DNA from: Flavobacterium suncheonense GH29-5 = DSM 17707
GTDB taxonomy: Bacteria; Bacteroidota; Bacteroidia; Flavobacteriales; Flavobacteriaceae
Reading direction: 5' to 3'
DNA: 64,000 bases
Assembly (NCBI RefSeq): GCF_000430025.1
Contig: NZ_AUCZ01000003.1
Location: 1 to 64,000, forward strand
The translations under genes were made by a program, and so were the position numbers. The notes beneath the pieces are model-generated. The model had not been told where the DNA came from, did not search any database, and saw only the letters and a program-made list of their open reading frames with translations. Shown one piece after another: positions 32,787-41,843 of this stretch (position 1 is the first letter of the stretch; each line of letters begins with the position of its first letter).

Positions 32787-34157
32787 ATGTCACAAACACT
32801 TTTAGTATTAGCCGCATTTGTCATTGCCCTGATGATTGGAATCTATATCGGGAAACTGCTGTTTTCGGCACAGGCAAAATCCGATAAATCCGCTTTGGAA
32901 GAACGCATTAACGGTTTGTTGGCGCAAATCGAACAAGGCAAACAACAGCTTCAGAACGAGCAGCTGACTTTCGAAAAACAACTTGCGCTTTTAAATTCCG
33001 AAAAGGAAAACATCCGCAGTGAAAAAGAAGCGCTGGCCATTCAGCTTTCCAAAAAAGAAGTCGATTTTGAGAATTTGTGGGAGCGCAACAAAGAACAGAA
33101 AGAAGAAGTTAATCAGTTACAGGAAAAATTCACCAAAGAATTTGAGAATCTGGCCAATAAAATCCTGGAAGAAAAATCGGTTAAATTTACGGAACAGAAC
33201 AAAGAAAACCTGAAAAACATTCTGAACCCGCTTCAGGAGAAAATCCATTTGTTCGAGAAAAAAGTTGAAGATACACACAAAGAAAGCATCGATTATCACG
33301 CCGCATTACGCCAGCAGATTTTAGGTTTACGCGAGATGAACGAACAGATGAGCAAAGAAACCCTAAACCTGACCAAAGCCCTGAAAGGCGACAGCAAAAT
33401 GCAGGGTAACTGGGGCGAACTGATTTTGGAACGCGTGTTGGAAAAATCCGGTTTGGAGAAAGGCCGCGAATACGAAGTACAGCAAAGTTTCACTACCGAA
33501 GATGGTTCCCGCGTACAACCCGATGTGGTCATCAACCTTCCGGACGGCAAAAAAATGATTGTCGACTCCAAAGTGTCCTTAACGGCTTACGAACGGTATG
33601 TGAACGAAGACGACGACGACGCAAAAGACTCGTTTTTGAAAGAGCACGTCAATTCTATCAAACGCCATGTGGAGCAGTTGGGCAACAAAAACTATCAGGA
33701 TTTGTATCAGATTGAAAGCCCGGATTTTGTGTTGTTGTTTATTCCGATGGAACCGGCTTTTGCCATTGCGCTGAACGAAGACAACACACTGTACAACAAG
33801 GCGTTTGAGAAAAATATTGTGATTGTTACGCCTTCTACCCTTTTGGCGACGTTGCGCACCATCGACAGTATGTGGACGAACCAAAAGCAACAGGAAAATG
33901 CCTATGAAATTGCCCGTCAGGCCGGCGCTTTATACGACAAATTTGAAGGTTTTGTGTCCGATTTAATCAAAATTGGCAAAAAAATGGACGAAGCCAAATC
34001 GGAATACGGCAATGCGATGAACAAACTCGTGGAAGGCAAAGGAAACTTAGTAACCAGTGTGGAAAAACTTAAAAAAATGGGCGCCAAAGCCAAAAAAGCC
34101 CTGCCGGAAAGCATTCTGAACCGTGCTTTGGAGAAGGAACACAATCCTGAAAATTAA
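32787..34157 (+). CDS. rmuC: RmuC-family DNA recombination protein
   Basis: The 456-residue protein begins MSQTLLVLAAFVIALMIGIY, an N-terminal membrane anchor, followed by a long coiled coil (about 28-150) and the RmuC nuclease-like domain (GNWGELILERVLEKSGL, QPDVVINLPDGKKMIVDSKV). RmuC limits rearrangements at inverted repeats in E. coli. A longer frame from 32574 is rejected because it runs back through the divergent META promoter and encodes unrelated residues. Confidence 0.92.
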   Translation: MSQTLLVLAAFVIALMIGIYIGKLLFSAQAKSDKSALEERINGLLAQIEQGKQQLQNEQLTFEKQLALLNSEKENIRSEKEALAIQLSKKEVDFENLWERNKEQKEEVNQLQEKFTKEFENLANKILEEKSVKFTEQNKENLKNILNPLQEKIHLFEKKVEDTHKESIDYHAALRQQILGLREMNEQMSKETLNLTKALKGDSKMQGNWGELILERVLEKSGLEKGREYEVQQSFTTEDGSRVQPDVVINLPDGKKMIVDSKVSLTAYERYVNEDDDDAKDSFLKEHVNSIKRHVEQLGNKNYQDLYQIESPDFVLLFIPMEPAFAIALNEDNTLYNKAFEKNIVIVTPSTLLATLRTIDSMWTNQKQQENAYEIARQAGALYDKFEGFVSDLIKIGKKMDEAKSEYGNAMNKLVEGKGNLVTSVEKLKKMGAKAKKALPESILNRALEKEHNPEN

Positions 34158-34258
34158 ATCCGGAACGCTGTTTCGCCTTTCCGTGGTGAGGCTATTCCCG
34201 ATTTAGTGACTAAGGTTCCGCTTAAAAATTCACCTCATTTCAACTAATTAAATTAGGT

Positions 34259-34804
34259 ATGGAAACAAAATTCAAAAAAGTCAGTGCCTCGAAAATAACC
34301 TTATCGGAGTTAATGCTTCCTTCGCATTCCAATTTCAGCGGAAAAATTCACGGGGGTTATATTCTGTCTCTGATGGACCAGATTGCCTTTGCGTCGGCTT
34401 CCAAATTTTCCGGAAAGTATTGTGTTACGGCTTCGGTGGACACTGTTGATTTTTTGAATCCGATTGAAGTTGGCGAATTGGTCACACTAAAAGCTTCCGT
34501 AAATTACGTGGGACGGACTTCCATGGTGGTGGGGATTCGGGTAACCTCACAGAATATCCAAACCGGAAAAGAAAAACACTGCAATTCTTCCTACTTTACA
34601 ATGGTAGCCAAAGACGAATTTGGAAATTCTTCCGAAGTGCCTCGTTTAGAGCTAAGCTCCTTAGAGGAAATAAGACGGTATTGCGAAGCCCACAAGCGCA
34701 TCCTTGCCAAAAAAGAACATAAAGAACTGGAAGAAAAACTGGATTATTCTTCCGAAGAAGCGTTACAGATGCTGAGGGAAATGAACGTCAGAATAAAAAT
34801 ATAA
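34259..34804 (+). CDS. Acyl-CoA thioesterase, hotdog fold
   Basis: The 181-residue product has a single hotdog domain (about 10-125) with the YciA-type pattern FSGKIHGGYILSLMDQIAF, whose Asp is the likely catalytic residue. An extra C-terminal charged helical tail follows. It should hydrolyse acyl-CoA in the cytoplasm; chain-length preference is unknown. It lies 101 nt after rmuC and 97 nt before a cytochrome gene. Confidence 0.88.
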   Translation: METKFKKVSASKITLSELMLPSHSNFSGKIHGGYILSLMDQIAFASASKFSGKYCVTASVDTVDFLNPIEVGELVTLKASVNYVGRTSMVVGIRVTSQNIQTGKEKHCNSSYFTMVAKDEFGNSSEVPRLELSSLEEIRRYCEAHKRILAKKEHKELEEKLDYSSEEALQMLREMNVRIKI

Positions 34805-34901
34805 CATTCTTAAAATATTTTATGATTTTATATTGGTTTTTCTTAATTATTTCTTAAAAATTATATATTTGTTATTAATAGTCACACTTTAAATAACAAA
34901 T

Positions 34902-36044
34902 ATGCAACAAAAATACCTACTAAAATTATTAGGTTTTCTAACAGTTTTCGCCCTAATCGTTACCATTATTGCCTGTAATTCGAGTGATGAAGCCGATCAG
35001 TACGAACCGGTTTCTCCGGTGGTGATGGACCTTACCCAGGTACCTTATCCGAAGCTTTCCGATTATAAATTTTTCGAAGGCGATTTAAAAAACTTAACAC
35101 CTGCCTTAGGTGTGTTACCCTACAAACCTGCCAGTTCTTTATTTAGCGATTACGCCCACAAAAAAAGGTTCGTCTGGATGCCAAAAGGAACAAAAGCAAC
35201 TTATAACGGTGATGATAAAGTTTTAGAACTTCCGGTGGGCGCAGCAATCATCAAAAATTTCTACTACGATAACGTGCAGCCGGGCAATACTGTTAAAATC
35301 GTTGAAACCCGACTCATGATCCGCAAAGCTACGGGTTGGATTTTTGCCAATTATGTGTGGAATGACGAACAAACGGAAGCTTTCTTCGATTTGGCAGGAA
35401 GCTATCAGGATATTTCATGGATTGAAAATGGGGAAACCAAAAATGTAACCTACAGAATCCCTTCTGATGTTCAGTGTATTACCTGCCACAAAACAAAACA
35501 AACAATTAATGACGTTGAAGAAACCATTTACATTCCAATCGGTATTAAGCCACAAAACCTGAATTTCAATTACAACTACGGTGCTGCGGAAGTTAAAAAC
35601 CAGTTAACCAAATGGATTGAAGCCGGTTATCTTGAAAACAATTTCACCTTACCGACCGAAGCCAATTCGACAGTAGATTATGAAGACACTTCCAAACCGC
35701 TTGATCTAAGAGCGCGTTCTTATGTAGACATCAACTGCGCGCATTGCCACACCGACAACAAACACTGTGATTACAGACCAATGCGATTTGCTTTCAGCCA
35801 AACCGGCGGCACCAACGGGAACACTAACATGGGCGTTTGCGTAAATACTGAAGACATGCAGGGTTTCCCTTCAAATCTGGCTAAAATTGTTACACCGGCC
35901 AATACCTTTAAATCCATGCTTTACTACAGAATAAATACAACGGAAGAGGCTATTCGGATGCCTTTACACGGAAGAACATTAATACATACCGAAGGAGTTG
36001 CTTTAATGGAGCAATGGATTAATTCTTTAGGCCCATGTCAATAA
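34902..36044 (+). CDS. Diheme cytochrome c-like lipoprotein
   Basis: The 380-residue product has an N-terminal hydrophobic signal with a possible lipobox (TIIAC, Cys25). It carries two c-type heme motifs: CITCH (192-196) and CAHCH (279-283). It resembles the SO2930/HNE_0200-type family of large heme-binding proteins found beside secreted repeat proteins. It should sit at the periplasmic face of a membrane as an electron carrier or oxidoreductase. It is followed 35 nt later by a T9SS-secreted FG-GAP protein, probably in the same operon. Confidence 0.8.
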   Translation: MQQKYLLKLLGFLTVFALIVTIIACNSSDEADQYEPVSPVVMDLTQVPYPKLSDYKFFEGDLKNLTPALGVLPYKPASSLFSDYAHKKRFVWMPKGTKATYNGDDKVLELPVGAAIIKNFYYDNVQPGNTVKIVETRLMIRKATGWIFANYVWNDEQTEAFFDLAGSYQDISWIENGETKNVTYRIPSDVQCITCHKTKQTINDVEETIYIPIGIKPQNLNFNYNYGAAEVKNQLTKWIEAGYLENNFTLPTEANSTVDYEDTSKPLDLRARSYVDINCAHCHTDNKHCDYRPMRFAFSQTGGTNGNTNMGVCVNTEDMQGFPSNLAKIVTPANTFKSMLYYRINTTEEAIRMPLHGRTLIHTEGVALMEQWINSLGPCQ

Positions 36045-36079
36045 ACTAACTTATTAACTAACCCAAAAACAACTGAAAC

Positions 36080-38119
36080 ATGAAAAAAATTACTTCATTT
36101 TTTTTCTTACTGGCAATTAACTGGTGCTTTTACGGTCAGGATACCTGTAATACCGCTCCTGTCATTACTGCCGGTTTACATGTAGTCAGTGCGGTTAACG
36201 GTCCTCAGATACCTTCCCCGCTCTGTACCTCCGGTCCCGCTCCTACTTTTGGAGAATGGTACATTTATACGCCAACCAATAACTATAATGTAACAGTAAC
36301 CTCCGATATTGCAGCCAATACACCCAGAATAGACACCCGGTTACACATTTATACCGGAAGCTGTGGTGCTTTAACCTGTGTAGGCGGAGATGATGATTCC
36401 GGATTAAATTATTCTTCGGTCGAGACTTTTTCAGCCACTGCAGGCACAACGTATTACATTGTCTGGGATAACCGATGGAGTTCTGCAGGGTTCACTTTTC
36501 AGTTAATTGAAAATCCTTATGTACCGCCAATTCCGGCACCGGTAAACTACACAACACAAACCATCTCCACGATAAACAGTTCTTACAACATTTGCGTGGT
36601 GGACATGAACAACGACTATAAAGACGATATTGTAGGAGTAAGTACCAACACCTTAAAAATTCACCATCAGACAACACCCGGTAATTTTTCTGTTTCCACT
36701 TATACAGTTCCCGGAACCAGCGACATGCCTACCTGGAGCTTAGCAGCAGGAGATTATAACAGAGACGGTTACAATGATTTGGTTTTGGGAAGCGGCAGCG
36801 GTTTAGCATTCTGGAAATCTGACGGTACCGGAAACGGATATATCAATGTGAATCCTTCCGAATACATATTCTGTCAGCGCACAAATTTTGTGGACATAAA
36901 TAATGACGGGCATCTGGATGCTTTTTCGTGTCATGATGTGGCGCCAAACGTATACTATTTAAATGATGGTTCCGGCAACTTTACGCACTATCAAAGTGGG
37001 GTAACGGCTGGTTCTTACAACTTGGGAACCTTAGCTTCCGGAGGCAATTACGCATCCATTTGGACGGATTACGACAACGATGGCGATGTGGATTTGTTCA
37101 TCTCCAAATGTTCTGGTCCTCCGTGTGAATTACACCGAAACGACGGGAATGGAGTTTTTACTAACATTTCTGCCACAGCACAAATCAATGTCACTCCGAT
37201 ACAGTCCTGGTCTTCTGCAGTGGCAGATTTTGACAATGACGGCGATATGGATATCTTAATAGGCGCCAATGGCGGTTCCGGTCATAAATTTTTCAGAAAC
37301 GATTTAAACACTACCAACAGCGTAGAAGAACCTTTTGTGAATATTACAGCGACAACCGGTTTTGGTACCGACACTTCCATCAGCAGAGATTACATTGCTT
37401 ACGATTTCGACAATGACGGAAAAGTAGACATTATGGGCGGCGGCAATAAAATTTTCTTCAATCAGGGCGGAAATGTTTTTGCCACCTCAAATTATTCAGG
37501 AATGACTGTAGGCGCTGTAGGAGATTTAAACAATGACGGATTCTTGGATATCGCCAACAATAACGTGATTCATTATGCTGTTCCAAACGGCAACAACTGG
37601 ATTAAAGTTACGCTACAAGGTATTCAAAGTAACCGAAACGGAATTGGTGCCCGTGTTGAAATCTACGGAAACTTTGGCAAACAAATCAGAGATATTCGCA
37701 GTGGTGAAGGTTTTGAATACATGAGTACTTTAAATGCTCACTTCGGTATCGGAACAGAAACACAAATCTCTCAGGTTATCATTAGATGGCCTTCGGGAGT
37801 AGTCGACACGATTCTGAATCCAAATCCTAACCAAAGTTTAATGGTGGTGGAAGGCAGTACTTTAGGATTAGCCGAAAATCACTTAGGCAACTTTAATCTT
37901 TTCCCTAATCCTACTCATGATTTTGTAAACCTAAGTCTTAAATCGGGGAATGATACGATTAAAAACGTTTCTATCTACGATTTGAACGGACGACTTATAA
38001 AATCTGACAATGCGCTAAACAATAAAGTAGCAGTTAGTGATTTACAAAGCGGAACTTACATCATTCTGATTGAAAACACTGAAAATAAAAAATTCTCCGG
38101 TAAGTTTGTGAAAAACTAA
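36080..38119 (+). CDS. T9SS-secreted FG-GAP/ASPIC-UnbV repeat protein
   Basis: A 679-residue secreted protein. After a signal peptide (about 1-20) it has an N-terminal beta domain (about 21-150). Several FG-GAP/VCBS-type calcium-binding blades follow, with motifs such as DMNNDYKDD, DYNRDGYND, DFDNDGDMDI and DLNNDGFLDI. An ASPIC/UnbV-type domain comes next (RNGIGARVEI, IRSGEGFEYMSTLNAHFGIG). The type IX sorting domain lies at about 605-679 (LFPNPTHDFVNLSL). It should be a cell-surface beta propeller. Pairing with the diheme cytochrome suggests a joint surface function. Confidence 0.88.
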   Translation: MKKITSFFFLLAINWCFYGQDTCNTAPVITAGLHVVSAVNGPQIPSPLCTSGPAPTFGEWYIYTPTNNYNVTVTSDIAANTPRIDTRLHIYTGSCGALTCVGGDDDSGLNYSSVETFSATAGTTYYIVWDNRWSSAGFTFQLIENPYVPPIPAPVNYTTQTISTINSSYNICVVDMNNDYKDDIVGVSTNTLKIHHQTTPGNFSVSTYTVPGTSDMPTWSLAAGDYNRDGYNDLVLGSGSGLAFWKSDGTGNGYINVNPSEYIFCQRTNFVDINNDGHLDAFSCHDVAPNVYYLNDGSGNFTHYQSGVTAGSYNLGTLASGGNYASIWTDYDNDGDVDLFISKCSGPPCELHRNDGNGVFTNISATAQINVTPIQSWSSAVADFDNDGDMDILIGANGGSGHKFFRNDLNTTNSVEEPFVNITATTGFGTDTSISRDYIAYDFDNDGKVDIMGGGNKIFFNQGGNVFATSNYSGMTVGAVGDLNNDGFLDIANNNVIHYAVPNGNNWIKVTLQGIQSNRNGIGARVEIYGNFGKQIRDIRSGEGFEYMSTLNAHFGIGTETQISQVIIRWPSGVVDTILNPNPNQSLMVVEGSTLGLAENHLGNFNLFPNPTHDFVNLSLKSGNDTIKNVSIYDLNGRLIKSDNALNNKVAVSDLQSGTYIILIENTENKKFSGKFVKN

Positions 38120-38134
38120 TCCGTTTACATCCAT

Positions 38135-38166
38135 AAAAAAAGCCCTGTTTGTACAGGGCTTTTTTA
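38135..38166. terminator. Bidirectional terminator between FG-GAP and DUF5777 genes
   Basis: AAAAAAGCCCTG-TTTGTA-CAGGGCTTTTTT, with A and T runs on both sides. Confidence 0.9.
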
Positions 38167-38182
38167 TTATCAGCATTTATCT

Positions 38183-39061
38183 TTAGAAGACCCGAACCAG
38201 ATTGAATCCAAAACAAATTTCTCCTTTATCCCAACGTCCGGATGTTTGCCCTAAAAACCCTGTTTCGTGCATGGCTCTGGAATTGGTAAAATGCATCTGA
38301 AAAACATGTCCGCCGGTTTCCAAATCCACGCCTATGGACAGCGGATTTCTGTAAATGGACTCTGAGGCCCGATTCAAATGTGCAGCATAATCCATGTTTA
38401 CAGACCAGCGCTTGGTAATTTTATAACGTCCTCCCATTCCGATAGCAAACTGACTGTTATCTTGAGGATTAGGAAGAATTACATTCCCGTTTCCGTCAAA
38501 AACATCCCGCACAGTATTTTCATGAAAATAGGTCGGCGCCAGCTCTAAGGTAAATTCGTCGGTAAATTTTCGGGACACTAAAAGTTGTGTTACATAACTC
38601 AACCGGTTGTCGAAACTCATGCCCGGGTAATTATCTTTTTTCATTTCGGTATTAATTGCCAAACTGTTAAACCCAACTATTGTAAACGGAAAGCCGTCTT
38701 GCTGTTGAGACATCAACCGGTATTTGGCCGCTATGTCGTATGTTTCCTGAAAACCGCTTCGCGCCACATGAAGGGTTAGCCAATCGCTTAACCCGTAAAC
38801 AAATTTTAGTTGTGTATTGGCATTATCCAAACCAAAGAAATCGTCGAAACCGTTTTTCAGGTAGTCGAAACGGTGTGCCACAATGAAATAAAAATCTTTC
38901 TTGGCCGCCAGTTTCGTAGATTCCAGATTGACAATCTTCAGCGATTTAAAGGCTGATTCCACACGCATATTCGCTTTCACCGTATCAATTTCAGAAAGCA
39001 AATCGTCCTGGGCAATTCCCGATAACGGAAAAAGCCCCAATAACCAAAATAATTTCCTCAT
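38183..39061 (-). CDS. DUF5777-family outer-membrane beta-barrel protein
   Basis: The 292-residue product has a signal peptide (about 1-17) and a barrel-like pattern of amphipathic strands ending in a C-terminal aromatic strand (FGFNLVRVF). The family pattern includes FKSLKIVNLESTKLAAKKDF and AHRFDYLKNGFDDFFGLDNA. Function is unknown. It ends a four-gene minus-strand operon, 2 nt after the DOMON-like gene. Its neighbours are cytochrome, YceI and secreted proteins, so it may be the outer-membrane component of an envelope redox system (inference). Confidence 0.8.
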   Translation of the reverse strand: MRKLFWLLGLFPLSGIAQDDLLSEIDTVKANMRVESAFKSLKIVNLESTKLAAKKDFYFIVAHRFDYLKNGFDDFFGLDNANTQLKFVYGLSDWLTLHVARSGFQETYDIAAKYRLMSQQQDGFPFTIVGFNSLAINTEMKKDNYPGMSFDNRLSYVTQLLVSRKFTDEFTLELAPTYFHENTVRDVFDGNGNVILPNPQDNSQFAIGMGGRYKITKRWSVNMDYAAHLNRASESIYRNPLSIGVDLETGGHVFQMHFTNSRAMHETGFLGQTSGRWDKGEICFGFNLVRVF

Positions 39062-39063
39062 GC

Positions 39064-39834
39064 TTAATTGATTACTAATGTTCGGGTTCCTTCCCCAACA
39101 CTGGTTTTAATTTTTACAACATACGAACCGCTGCCCAAATCGGAAGTTTCTATACGAGAATCCTCGGCTGTTACATTGGAAGTTTTTACCACCCTTCCTA
39201 ACAAATCGTAAAACTTGACATTAGCATCGGTGACCAATTGCGGCAATTCGATATTTACAAATTCTTTTGACGGGTTCGGATACATTTTAAGGGCTTCCAT
39301 AGCAAACGAATCGGTTCCTAACGTTAAATTGGCAATAGTCGACCCGCAATTCCCAAGACCGTGGTAGGTTACGGTTAAAGAAGTTCCTCTGGCAAAAGTT
39401 AAATGCAAAGGTTGTGCTGCTAACGGAAAAGTATAATCAGTTCCTTCAGTAGCTACCCGATTTCTTGTAGCTACTACTGTACGAACTCCGGAAACCACTG
39501 TGTTAGATTGCACGGTCCAGTTTTGCGTATCGGTTGGCGGTGTTACACCTACTCCATCAAAACTTCTGTCTGTCATATTAGTTCCGTCAAAAATCAGAAC
39601 ATCTTTCCCTACATCATCCATAAGATTCGTAGCATCAAAACCTATACCTAAAAAACTTCCTGAAGGACCTGTTAAAGTAACGGTAACTGTTGTGCTAGTA
39701 ACATCCACTTTACCCGAATAAGCGGTTGTTGGACCGCCACCAAAAAATGATACAGTACCTGTGGAGTACGTTTGCGCGAAAAGACCTGCCGTAGCTAACA
39801 GCAGAATCATAATGAGAAATGTAATTTTTTTCAT
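39064..39834 (-). CDS. T9SS-secreted DOMON-like protein
   Basis: A 256-residue protein with signal peptide (about 1-20), one beta-sandwich domain and a type IX sorting domain (about 183-256, MYPNPSKEFVNIELPQ). The domain looks like DOMON: FLGIGFDATNLMDDVGKD, then a DRSFDGVGVTPPTD region, and TVTYHGLGNCG. Met72 and His158 occupy positions where heme-binding DOMON domains place their ligands. If so, it is a cell-surface b-type heme protein; sugar binding is the alternative. It is in operon with DUF5777, ankyrin and OB-fold genes. Confidence 0.7.
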   Translation of the reverse strand: MKKITFLIMILLLATAGLFAQTYSTGTVSFFGGGPTTAYSGKVDVTSTTVTVTLTGPSGSFLGIGFDATNLMDDVGKDVLIFDGTNMTDRSFDGVGVTPPTDTQNWTVQSNTVVSGVRTVVATRNRVATEGTDYTFPLAAQPLHLTFARGTSLTVTYHGLGNCGSTIANLTLGTDSFAMEALKMYPNPSKEFVNIELPQLVTDANVKFYDLLGRVVKTSNVTAEDSRIETSDLGSGSYVVKIKTSVGEGTRTLVIN

Positions 39835-39838
39835 GGCT

Positions 39839-40372
39839 TTATCGATTTAGAATTTGAATTAATCTGTCGTCACCAACCATTTTGGCGTAATCGAGTGCCG
39901 ACTTTCCCCGTATATCTGTTGCATTAATATTTGCCTTCGCTTTTACCAGCAATTCGGCTATTTCATACTTCTTGAAAATAACAGCGTAAATAAGGGCCGT
40001 ATTTCCAGTTGCATCCGATATACCTGTATCTGCGTTATTTTCCAGTAACAACTTTACAATTTCAGTATTTCCTTTAACCACGGCTGCCATAAGTGGTGTA
40101 CCGTAGTTGCTTTTTCCGTTTATCTCGGCTCCTTCTTTTATCAGAAAAGCTGCCACTTCATTATTCCCTCTGTATGTCGCAAGAGTTAACAAACTGTATC
40201 CTTCGTTATTTACCGAATTAATGCTCCCCTGTTTCTCCTTCAGTTGCATCTTTAATTCTTCGACTGTACCGTTTCTGGCAATTTCAAAAATATCTTTCTG
40301 GGCATTTACCCAACCGGAAAAAAACAGCAGAACAGATATTATTATCACTTTCCCCATTTGCTTATTATTCAA
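39839..40372 (-). CDS. Exported ankyrin-repeat protein
   Basis: The 177-residue product has a signal peptide (VIIISVLLFFSGWVNAQ) followed by four to five ankyrin repeats (NEGYSLLTLATYRGNNEVAAF, YGTPLMAAVVKGNTEIVKLL, TGNTALIYAVIFKKYEIAEL, RGKSALDYAK). Periplasmic ankyrin proteins are uncommon; Pseudomonas AnkB, a known example, supports a catalase. Here the neighbours are redox proteins. It starts 8 nt inside the OB-fold gene and is 4 nt from the DOMON gene. Confidence 0.88.
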   Translation of the reverse strand: MNNKQMGKVIIISVLLFFSGWVNAQKDIFEIARNGTVEELKMQLKEKQGSINSVNNEGYSLLTLATYRGNNEVAAFLIKEGAEINGKSNYGTPLMAAVVKGNTEIVKLLLENNADTGISDATGNTALIYAVIFKKYEIAELLVKAKANINATDIRGKSALDYAKMVGDDRLIQILNR

Positions 40373-40754
40373 GTACCGACTGATCCATTTTCATTTCTTC
40401 AAGCAGATTATCATAACCCATAAATCTTCCTTTTACTTTTACATTCGACTGCGTTTTTATTTCTCCGGAAGGTTTATCCTTAAAATACACAAACATTTTT
40501 TCATCTATGACAATCGTGTTTTCTTTAGCGTCGACACCGGTAACTTTTCCGGAAACTTCAATGGTTTTATCTAAATATTTTGCATTGGCTGCTTTTTCAT
40601 CCTTAACGAATTCTTCATAAATAGCATTGGCCGTTACCTGGAAGGCTCCTTTTTCTGAGGCGATATCCCGATGTTCTTTATACAGATACGAATAAAAAGC
40701 CCAAGTCATTAGAAGCAGAAGAACCAAAATAAATAAATATCCAGTCTTTTTCAT
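40365..40754 (-). CDS. Membrane-anchored OB-fold (tRNA_anti-like) protein
   Basis: The start at 40754 gives a 129-residue protein beginning MKKTGYLFILVLLLLMTWAF, a single N-terminal membrane anchor. An OB-fold domain of the tRNA_anti-like type follows (ANAKYLDKTIEVSGKVTGVD...NVKVKGRFMGYDNLL). Despite the domain name this exported form is unlikely to bind tRNA. A longer frame from 40847 is rejected because it crosses an AT-rich promoter region with a TAATTTTG box (40775-40782). It heads the minus-strand operon. Confidence 0.78.
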   Translation of the reverse strand: MKKTGYLFILVLLLLMTWAFYSYLYKEHRDIASEKGAFQVTANAIYEEFVKDEKAANAKYLDKTIEVSGKVTGVDAKENTIVIDEKMFVYFKDKPSGEIKTQSNVKVKGRFMGYDNLLEEMKMDQSVLE

Positions 40755-40845
40755 ATTAAATAAATCATTTCTCACAAAATTAACAAAATATTTTTTTATT
40801 ATTAAAATTTTTAATAGTAACTTTAGAAATATTTTAAAAAATATC
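40755..40845. promoter_or_regulatory. Divergent AT-rich promoter region
   Basis: Minus strand: TAATTTTG at 40775-40782, about 20 nt before the OB-fold start. Plus strand: TAACTTTA (near-consensus) at 40818-40825, about 20 nt before the cytochrome ATG. Shared control of the two divergent operons is likely. Confidence 0.5.
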
Positions 40846-41199
40846 ATGAATCGATTTTACGCAATTGTTTTCTCAGGCTTTGTATTATCATCCTGTACAA
40901 GTGATTCCGAATCGGATTTATACGACGGTACACTTCAGGAAAACATCACCTACACCAATGATATAAAACCTATTATTACGGAAAACTGTATCATGTGTCA
41001 TTCCCAGCCTCCTCAAAATGGGGCTCCAATGCCACTGACAACTTACACATTCGTTAAAGATGCTGTTGAGCATCGGGGTTTATTGGATCGTGTTTCGAGT
41101 ACCGATCCTAACTTTTGGATGCCGTTTATGGGGGAAAGACTCCCTCAAAGTAAAATTGATATGTTAATAGCCTGGGAAAACGCCGGAATGCCGGAATAA
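40846..41199 (+). CDS. Monoheme cytochrome c lipoprotein
   Basis: The 117-residue product has a lipoprotein signal (LSSC, Cys17), one c-type heme motif CIMCH (48-52) and a likely distal methionine in NFWMPFMGERLP. It is short, like class I cytochromes. It should be a membrane-tethered periplasmic electron carrier. It is 10 nt before yceI and divergent from the DUF5777/DOMON operon. Confidence 0.88.
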   Translation: MNRFYAIVFSGFVLSSCTSDSESDLYDGTLQENITYTNDIKPIITENCIMCHSQPPQNGAPMPLTTYTFVKDAVEHRGLLDRVSSTDPNFWMPFMGERLPQSKIDMLIAWENAGMPE

Positions 41200-41209
41200 A
41201 ACTATAGCC

Positions 41210-41752
41210 ATGAAACCAATTATACCTTTTTTACTGATGCTCCTTTTTACATCCGGATTACATGCCCAATCTAAAAAGGTTACCAAAACAGGAGCAATTC
41301 ATTTTGAAGCATCTGTCCCTTCTTTTGAAGAAGTAGCGGCACTAAACAAAAGCACGACGGTGGTTCTGAACACCGAGACCGGAGAAATTGCCGCACTGGC
41401 CTTAATCAAAGGATTTCGTTTTAAAATTGCTTTAATGGAAGAACATTTTAACGAAAATTACATGGAAAGCAACAAATATCCTAAGGCTACTTTCAAAGGA
41501 AAAGTTTACGGCTTAGACGTTAACAATCTTACGGAAAACAATAAAGATTATTCCATCAAAGGCGTTCTGGAGATACACGGAAAGTCAAAAGAAATAACAA
41601 TCCCGGCAAAAATTAAGAAGACTAACGAAGGCATTGCAATTGCATCCAATTTCAGTGTTAACTCAGACGATTTCGACATACAGATTCCCAAAGTAGTCAG
41701 CAAAAAAGTATCGAAAAAGGTTAACATCGATCTTGACTTTGTTCTCAAATAA
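41210..41752 (+). CDS. YceI-family protein
   Basis: The 180-residue exported protein has a signal peptide (about 1-19, GLHAQ). Its lipocalin-like YceI domain includes KTGAIHFEASVPSFEEVAAL, YPKATFKGKVYGLD and a C-terminal SKKVNIDLDFVLK. Characterised relatives bind polyprenyl or quinone-like lipids in a hydrophobic tunnel. Beside a cytochrome c, a quinone-related role is plausible but not shown. It ends at a terminator. Confidence 0.9.
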   Translation: MKPIIPFLLMLLFTSGLHAQSKKVTKTGAIHFEASVPSFEEVAALNKSTTVVLNTETGEIAALALIKGFRFKIALMEEHFNENYMESNKYPKATFKGKVYGLDVNNLTENNKDYSIKGVLEIHGKSKEITIPAKIKKTNEGIAIASNFSVNSDDFDIQIPKVVSKKVSKKVNIDLDFVLK

Positions 41753-41775
41753 ATATGTGTTAGTTATTTAAAAGA

Positions 41776-41805
41776 AAACCTTTTAGCCTTCTAAAAGGTT
41801 TTTTT
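41776..41805 (+). terminator. Terminator after yceI-like gene
   Basis: AAACCTTTTAG-CCTT-CTAAAAGGTTT followed by a T-run. Confidence 0.85.
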
Positions 41806-41843
41806 AATTAAATTAATTACATTCGCATTCCAAATTTAAATTT

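Noticed and set aside
36080..38119. Surface adhesin of a phage or toxin system
   Set aside because: FG-GAP, ASPIC/UnbV and T9SS domains explain the whole protein; no toxin or phage motif is seen.
40755..40847. Longer start of the OB-fold gene
   Set aside because: The extra residues come from an AT-rich divergent promoter region.
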